Shown here in pieces: positions 58,724 to 64,000 of a stretch of 64,000 nucleotides of DNA. How positions within the stretch are numbered: position 1 is the stretch's first letter; each line of letters opens with the position of its first letter. Made by a program: the position numbers and the translations under genes. This DNA comes from Spraguea lophii (lineage: Eukaryota > Microsporidia > Spragueidae): assembly GCA_001887945.1 (NCBI GenBank), contig LDOQ01000212.1:124001-188000 (forward strand), read 5' to 3'. The notes beneath the pieces were generated by a model that did no database searches, was not told where the DNA came from, and saw only the letters and a list, made by a program, of their open reading frames with translations.

Positions 58724-59637
58724 CGGTTAATTTATTTTTAAAAAAACAAATATTTATAAAAGATGGAGGTAATTTTATAGAAAGCTAAAAACTAAAATAT
58801 AAGAATAGATAAATAGTATTTTTCATGTAATAATTTATATAAGAAAAGTCAAATAAAAATTTTTGTCTATCAAATATTTAGGATTTTATTTTATTAAGAA
58901 AAAAGACATTATTATTATGAATTTTATTTTATTATGAAAAAAAGCAAAGATAAATGTTTTGTCTATAAAAAAAATAATTATTTATAAAGGAAACATTTTA
59001 AAAACTCACATAAAAGCATCTATACCTATTTTAAAAGTTTACTTATAATTAGACAACGATTATCATTTAAATTAGAAATACAGATTTAAATTGGAATATG
59101 GTAAAGTATATGTGTATATGATAAATATGTAATAATTAATTTAATAAAACATAAAAACAAAATGAATAATTAAATAATATTTACATATCCCGTTGATAAT
59201 AACAATCTAAAGCACCTTTATAAAAAATAGAAAAAAAAACTAAAAAGCTTCATGGAAAACGTAAGTACGAAGCGGTTTGATGATCATGATTAAACTCACT
59301 AAAATAGTTATTTATAAACTTTATGATAATTTATTTAATTTTAAGAACATTTATATTTGTGAAAATGGTGTCATACTCTTAAATGATTTTATGATTTATT
59401 TATCTTTACTTAGATTTAAATAAATCTTGTGGTGTCGATTCTTTATTAGTTCGAATATTTAAAACACTGCTGAATTTCTATTGGTTACTTTTTATTAACA
59501 AATTTTATTGGATGTTGCGATAACCAATCATTCAGAACAGTATTAAGCATTAAAAATAATATTTGATTATATGATGGATCTTTGTTTTTAGTTGAATTGT
59601 TTTTTAATATTATAAATTTTTTATGTTGTTACTGATA
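58724..59637. other. Intergenic, AT-rich
   Basis: 0.9 kb without gene signals. Its end (59624-59637) is the left target-site duplication of the next retroposon. Confidence 0.55.
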
Positions 59638-60117
59638 TATATTTTTTATTAATAAGACTTTTTATTTGTTATAAGTCTCCTGGTTGGTTATAGCTTATCG
59701 TGGTTTAAGGCCTTTGGTTCCTAAGACCATTTAAACTTATATTAACAGGTTGCACCACAAATATGTATTAATCACATTTTACCTTATACTCTAAAATGCT
59801 GGAATTTTGTGTATGGTGCATGCCACCCCTCTCAATTTTTTGAAATTTCTTAATTTCTTTCATGACATAGTATTAACTGAGTTACAAATCAATACAGAGA
59901 ATGCAATTACACCGGTTAAACACTACTTTAATTTAATAACGGGGTCGGCATACAAGGCACAACTAATGTTACGCTATCGAACCCACACTCACTCAACAAT
60001 CTTTTTCTTCTTCTTTTATACCTTTTATTATTTGTTTGTTGAAAATTCTTCAGGATGAGGGATTCGAAGCCATTACCTTTGGGATTCACCTCATAACCGC
60101 CGAGCCAAGCGGGTTTT
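59638..60117 (-). mobile_element. tRNA-derived SINE-like retroposon, full length, perfect 14-bp target-site duplication
   Basis: Minus strand, 480 bases. Perfect 14-base direct repeats TGTTGTTACTGATA flank it at 59624-59637 and 60118-60131. The head (about 60045-60112) has an A-box-like TTGGCTCGGCGG and a B box GCTTCGAATCC, and the anticodon-loop position reads TCCC. An A-rich linker is followed by the family body (TGGGTTCGATAGCG, CTTGTATGCCGACCCCG, GTATTGATTTGTAACTCAG). The tail is CAAATAAAAAGTCTTATT. The 5' end of the element is exactly at the tRNA-like head, so it is likely complete. Its head end is 90 bases upstream of the RRM gene. Confidence 0.94.
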
Positions 60118-60203
60118 TGTTGTTACTGATAAATTAGTTAGTTGGCTTTTGTTTTTATTTGCATAAAATAAAATTATTTTTATATTTTTTAAAAATATTC
60201 AAT

Positions 60204-60206
60204 CCC
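60204..60206 (+). promoter_or_regulatory. CCC core-promoter motif deciding the RRM gene start
   Basis: CCC abuts the ATG at 60207. The longer frame from 60159 adds only a hydrophobic stub. Confidence 0.6.
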
Positions 60207-61265
60207 ATGGATGAGCATGTGAACTATTTAGATTTTCGTTCCATTGTTATATACAACATAAAAACGGATATAAGTCTATCTCAGATATTAGAGTTATTCA
60301 CGTGGGTCGATATAGAGAGCTATACTTATGTAGATAATATTGCAAGGATAAATTTCTTTAGTTACTATTTTTTGTATAAAGCATATGAAAATTTAAAACA
60401 GAAGGATTTGGGATTCTTAGGTGATATCTGTATAAAATTTCTTAAAACTAAAGAATTGGAAAAGAGTGTGTATTATTCATATCTCTGTGGTGGCACCAGA
60501 GGTATATTTATTACTCAAATAGAAGAGGATGATGAACAAAAATTAATAAAGTATGCCAATGAATACGGATCAGTAGAACAAATAAAATATTTTAAGGATA
60601 GGAAAACTATTTATGTTATTTACGAAGAATATTGCACTGCTGTACAATTTTTAAACTTTCTATTGAACTCTCCCATTTATTTCTCAAAAAAATGTGGGTT
60701 TGTTAAGCAACAGAAAGACGAAGAACACAATCTAAACGAGATTCTGCATTCTGGACAAAGAACAGTGTACATAGGCAATTTACAATCAGAAATAGATGTC
60801 AAAGATATTTTGGATCAAATTAAAATAGGAATGTTGCATAATATAAAAATTATCCGTGATAAAAAAATCGGATTCATAACATTTTTAGATTGTATAACAG
60901 CCAAAATATTCCTTGATCATTGTGAAGAATATCCTCTAGTAATTAAAGGACATAAACTAAAAATAATGTGGGGAAAAATTACAACAATTAGCTTATCAGT
61001 AGTATTGGCAATATTCAAAGGATCAACAAGAGGGCTAAAAATACATAAAGCTTTGGATAAAGAGGAATTGGCGGCTTATGGAGAAATAGAACATTATGAG
61101 GTTGCAGAGAATACAACTGTATTTTATTTTTCTATTGTAGATGCAATGCAAGCATATAGTGAGATAAACAAAAAAAATGTAATGGTGGATTATATTGAAG
61201 ATAGATGTGATGGTGATGCATTGGAGAAATATATCTTAGGATTAAAAGTATTTCAAGAACTGTAA
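60207..61265 (+). CDS. MRN1: Multi-RRM RNA-binding protein, fungal Mrn1/Nrd1 type
   Basis: 352 aa. The best-preserved RRM (about 190-265) reads GQRTVYIGNLQSEIDVKDIL, IGFITFLDCITAKIFLDHCE and ends VIKGHKLKIMWGKI. This matches the second or third RRM of Mrn1/Nrd1, where RTVYLGNLP is followed by a GWGK/WGK strand. Two weaker RRM-like units lie before it (SIVIYNIKTDISLSQILELF at the N-terminus, GIFITQIEEDDEQKL near 110) and one after. These proteins bind RNA and tune translation or mRNA decay of developmental genes. The start follows CCC directly. Confidence 0.78.
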   Translation: MDEHVNYLDFRSIVIYNIKTDISLSQILELFTWVDIESYTYVDNIARINFFSYYFLYKAYENLKQKDLGFLGDICIKFLKTKELEKSVYYSYLCGGTRGIFITQIEEDDEQKLIKYANEYGSVEQIKYFKDRKTIYVIYEEYCTAVQFLNFLLNSPIYFSKKCGFVKQQKDEEHNLNEILHSGQRTVYIGNLQSEIDVKDILDQIKIGMLHNIKIIRDKKIGFITFLDCITAKIFLDHCEEYPLVIKGHKLKIMWGKITTISLSVVLAIFKGSTRGLKIHKALDKEELAAYGEIEHYEVAENTTVFYFSIVDAMQAYSEINKKNVMVDYIEDRCDGDALEKYILGLKVFQEL

Positions 61266-61337
61266 AACATAAAATGGTTTCAATAAAATATTATTATTTC
61301 ATGATAATTGGCATTTTTCCAACAATTTATTATTTTT

Positions 61338-61823
61338 ATATAGAATTTTATTGGCTGAATGTTCGTGGGATAGTAGCCAAACCCCAAGCCTGGCGGGTTC
61401 GAATCCCTCTCTTGAATAATTTCAAAAAAAAATAATAAAAAGTAGAAGAGAATGGTTGTTGAATGGGTAAGTGTTCGGTAGCGTGACATTAGTTGTGTCT
61501 TGTATGACGAGTCCATTACCAAATTAAAGTAATGGTTAGCTGATATAATTGCAATCCCTATATTAATTTGTGAATTGACCAATACTATGTCAAGAAGAAG
61601 ATTAGGATTTTTTAAAAACTCAGAAGAGTGCCAGCATGCGCGATGCGCATAATTCCAGCATTTTAAAACATAAGATAGGATTAGATTAATGCATATTTGT
61701 AGAAAAACCAGTTAATACAAGTTTAAATGGCTTTTAGGAACCAAAATCTATAGATCACAGCAAGCAACACCCAGCCAGAAAACTCGATAAATAAAAGTTT
61801 CATTTGAAAAAAATTTAAAAATC
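61338..61823 (+). mobile_element. tRNA-derived SINE-like retroposon, full length
   Basis: Plus strand. The head (about 61345-61415) has an A-box-like TTGGCTGAATG and B box GGGTTCGAATCCC. The linker AAAAAAAAATAATAAAAAG leads to the shared body (GTTGTTGAATGGGTAAG, TGTATGACGAGTCCATT, TAATGCATATTTGTAG), and the tail is GATAAATAAAAGTTTCATT. A 10-base repeat TATTATTTTT flanks it (61328-61337 and 61824-61833), weak because of AT content. It lies 72 bases after the stop of the RRM gene. A 100-codon antisense frame inside is chance. Confidence 0.9.
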
Positions 61824-62075
61824 TATTATTTTTTAAGTCATTGTTTTTATAAACTAATATCTATTTCAAAATAAATTTCAGAAGCAAATATAAAATTAAT
61901 ATACAGAAATTATAAATAATTTTTCTTTTAATAAAATACAATTTTCTCTAATTTTATTGGTATTTTTTACAATTTAACTGTTTTTTGTAACTTTTCATAG
62001 ATATCATCATTATGACATGTATTCGTTGTTATTTGACAACCAATTTAAATTGACATCGTTAAAAAAATCATTCAT

Positions 62076-64000
62076 ATGTTATTTATAATGATGATTGTCT
62101 TAGCATGTTCTTCGGTAGATGATTTTAATTTGATAAAATTTATAAATGATGAAGATGATAACAGTAATTTAGAACTTATACCAGTAGATATGGATAAATC
62201 TGTTTATTTTGAAGAAAATGTAAATGTTGAAGGTGTAAATAACTCTGATACCATGTTGCGTGCACCTCCTAACATCTTATCTCCTCAAACTTCATACGAA
62301 GAAATAACTGATAATAATTTAGAAAATATGTGTAGCAACATAGAAAATTCGGATTTTTTTGAATGCTTAGAAAAAACTCTCAAGGAATTAATATCTAATA
62401 ATATTGATGGGTTTACAGACAATTCACATTGTGAAGAACATATAAAAAGTCCAGAAAATCAAAATAATGAAAATAATCTAGAAAATGAAAATAGTTACAT
62501 ATCTATTGGTAGGCATTCTGATAAAGATAATGTTCAAGAAAACATCAATCCTGAATCTCAAATTAATTATATCAATGATAATAACGATAATTTACATAAT
62601 ATTGAAATATTCGATTCTAATGAGACTTGGATGGAAGTAATACCAATTCCAAAAGAAAATGAAAATAATAGTGAAATTCCATCATCCTCTAGAAATAATT
62701 CAACAAACATATTTCAGAATATAAAACTTATAGAAATAATTTACACAAAAAATAAAATAGATTTATCAGAGATGCATTTATTACACGAGAAAAAAATCAA
62801 TGGAAGAGTTGAATATATATTAAATCTAGCATCTCAAAATCTTTCAAATATTCAAGTTATTACATTTAAAAACATACAACATTTAAATTTAGATCATAAT
62901 GACCTAAGTTATATTCCCAACGAAATATTCAATCTACATTCTCTAAAATCTCTTTCTCTAGAAAATAATAAAATTTCAAAAATTCCTTACGAAATCAATA
63001 AATTACAATCTCTTAAAAAATTAAACGTAGATAAAAACCAACTAACAAATGTTATAGAAATAAATAATCTTTTATATTTATCGATTCAATATAATAAAAT
63101 AAGATGTTTAAATCACGTAAATAAAATAAAAAGCCTGATAAAGCTAAAAATAGATAATAATTATATAAACATAGATAAACTTAATATAAATAATCTTGAA
63201 TTTCTTTCTTTATCTAATATCAAACAAACTTCTTTAATTTTTCTAAAGAATTTGAATAAATTAAAAATTTTAGATTGTAGTAATAATAAAATAAAGAATA
63301 TATCTGAAATAAATATAAATCTTGTATATTTAAAATGTAGTAACAATAAAATAGATTCGTTTTATATTACGGAAAATAATATTATATACCTGATAATGGA
63401 TAAGAATGAAATGCGAGAGTTTCATTTAAACTTTAATTTTTATAAAAAGATTAAAGCGTTAGATCTTAATAAAAATAAAATAACAAAATTTACAGTAAAA
63501 CATCCAGATAAAAGTAAATTAGTAAAACTTAATTTATCTGATAATGAGATCGAAAGAATTGAAGAAAATATTAAATACTTAAATTTGGAATTGTTAGATT
63601 TAAGAAATAATAAATTAAATAGTGAATCTGCTAATATAATAATTTCAATGAAAAATTTAAAATATTTAGATCTAAAAGGAAATAATATAGAATATCTACG
63701 TACAATAGAAAGTAAAATATTATTATTCTTAAATATTTCTAAAAATCCTATTGTGCTTTTACATAAAGATTTTTTTGATATGCCTTGTATTAGACGGGTT
63801 TTTATGTCTGATTTGGATATTTCAGCATCTCCATCATTAAGAAGATCTATGAATAATTTAAGTGTTTTAGATATAAGTTATACAAAAATCAATACATTCC
63901 CATATGTTCATAATTCATTAGTTAGTTTAGAATTTTTAAATTTATCAAATTGTAAATTAAAAAAATTTCCTGAAGGAATAAATACGGAAAAGCTAAAAAA
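62076..64000 (+). CDS. Secreted leucine-rich-repeat protein, cut by window edge
   Basis: An open frame of 641 codons from the ATG at 62076 runs past the window end. The N-terminus MLFIMMIVLACSS is a signal peptide. Residues about 15-215 are acidic and Asn-rich with few Cys, unlike the 18991 protein, whose repeats begin near residue 45. From about 225 there are LRRs of the form LNLDHNDLSYIPNEIF, LKSLSLENNKISKIPYEI, LKYLDLKGNNIEYL, with at least 12 units visible. The protein is likely exported and protein-binding. There is no CCC at the start. The C-terminus is outside the window. Confidence 0.88.
   Translation, partial: MLFIMMIVLACSSVDDFNLIKFINDEDDNSNLELIPVDMDKSVYFEENVNVEGVNNSDTMLRAPPNILSPQTSYEEITDNNLENMCSNIENSDFFECLEKTLKELISNNIDGFTDNSHCEEHIKSPENQNNENNLENENSYISIGRHSDKDNVQENINPESQINYINDNNDNLHNIEIFDSNETWMEVIPIPKENENNSEIPSSSRNNSTNIFQNIKLIEIIYTKNKIDLSEMHLLHEKKINGRVEYILNLASQNLSNIQVITFKNIQHLNLDHNDLSYIPNEIFNLHSLKSLSLENNKISKIPYEINKLQSLKKLNVDKNQLTNVIEINNLLYLSIQYNKIRCLNHVNKIKSLIKLKIDNNYINIDKLNINNLEFLSLSNIKQTSLIFLKNLNKLKILDCSNNKIKNISEININLVYLKCSNNKIDSFYITENNIIYLIMDKNEMREFHLNFNFYKKIKALDLNKNKITKFTVKHPDKSKLVKLNLSDNEIERIEENIKYLNLELLDLRNNKLNSESANIIISMKNLKYLDLKGNNIEYLRTIESKILLFLNISKNPIVLLHKDFFDMPCIRRVFMSDLDISASPSLRRSMNNLSVLDISYTKINTFPYVHNSLVSLEFLNLSNCKLKKFPEGINTEKLK

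Noticed and set aside
59807..60058. 83-codon plus-strand frame
   Set aside because: Antisense to a retroposon copy; chance frame in less AT-rich repeat sequence.
61280..61582. 100-codon minus-strand frame
   Set aside because: Antisense to the 61.3-kb retroposon and not conserved as protein with the other copies beyond the DNA match.
1..64000. CRISPR arrays, bacterial operons, phage elements
   Set aside because: No regularly spaced repeats; gene content is entirely eukaryotic.

Overview
The window is from a microsporidian nuclear genome. It is extremely AT-rich. Genes are short, mostly uninterrupted, and close the distance with eukaryote-only families such as CCT chaperonin, PP5, Cdc45, RNA polymerase I subunits, SF3b and an enhancer-of-polycomb protein. 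Many starts follow a CCC or CCCT motif within about 15 bases, the core-promoter signal described for microsporidia. The mix of housekeeping genes, secreted leucine-rich-repeat proteins and roomy intergenic DNA resembles the Nosema/Vairimorpha side of the phylum, but the genus is not proven here.

Layout. 0-12.5 kb: a partial Ufd2-like E4 ligase, PP5, SF3B6, glycerol-3-phosphate dehydrogenase, ribosomal protein eS27 with a 28-base intron, an RNA polymerase I A49-like subunit, several small unknown genes and a KTR mannosyltransferase. 12.5-25 kb: valyl-tRNA synthetase, a REX-type exonuclease, then lineage-specific secreted or membrane proteins including a large LRR protein. 24.7-36.6 kb: eIF1A, PheRS alpha, a Swp73/Rsc6-type subunit, CCT theta, a possible Brd8-like protein, an Epl1-like protein and tRNA-Arg. 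37.9-46.5 kb: CutA, an eIF2-alpha-kinase-like kinase, a gene relic, two tandem TALE homeobox genes, a BCP1-like protein and a secreted protein. 46.7-64 kb: RPA1, an SLC19-type transporter, eL32, uL13, mitosomal ferredoxin, Cdc45, a multi-RRM protein and a second secreted LRR gene running off the end.

The main discovery candidate is a family of short retroposons. Copies of about 0.4-0.48 kb lie at 26.9, 52.2, 56.2, 59.6 and 61.3 kb, with decayed fragments elsewhere. Four have a tRNA-like head with a B box. All share a long body and a 3' end of the form GATAAATAAAAGTTTCATT followed by A-rich sequence. Two copies carry clean 13- and 14-bp target-site duplications, so this is a tRNA-derived SINE moved by target-primed reverse transcription. 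No LINE partner is visible in the window.

Functionally, the window covers translation (two synthetases, eIF1A, three ribosomal proteins, a probable stress kinase on eIF2), Pol I transcription (A190 and A49), chromatin (Swp73/Rsc6, Epl1, possibly Brd8), protein folding, replication (Cdc45) and iron-sulfur synthesis. Genes for secreted proteins and the homeobox pair mostly lack the CCC motif that marks housekeeping genes.
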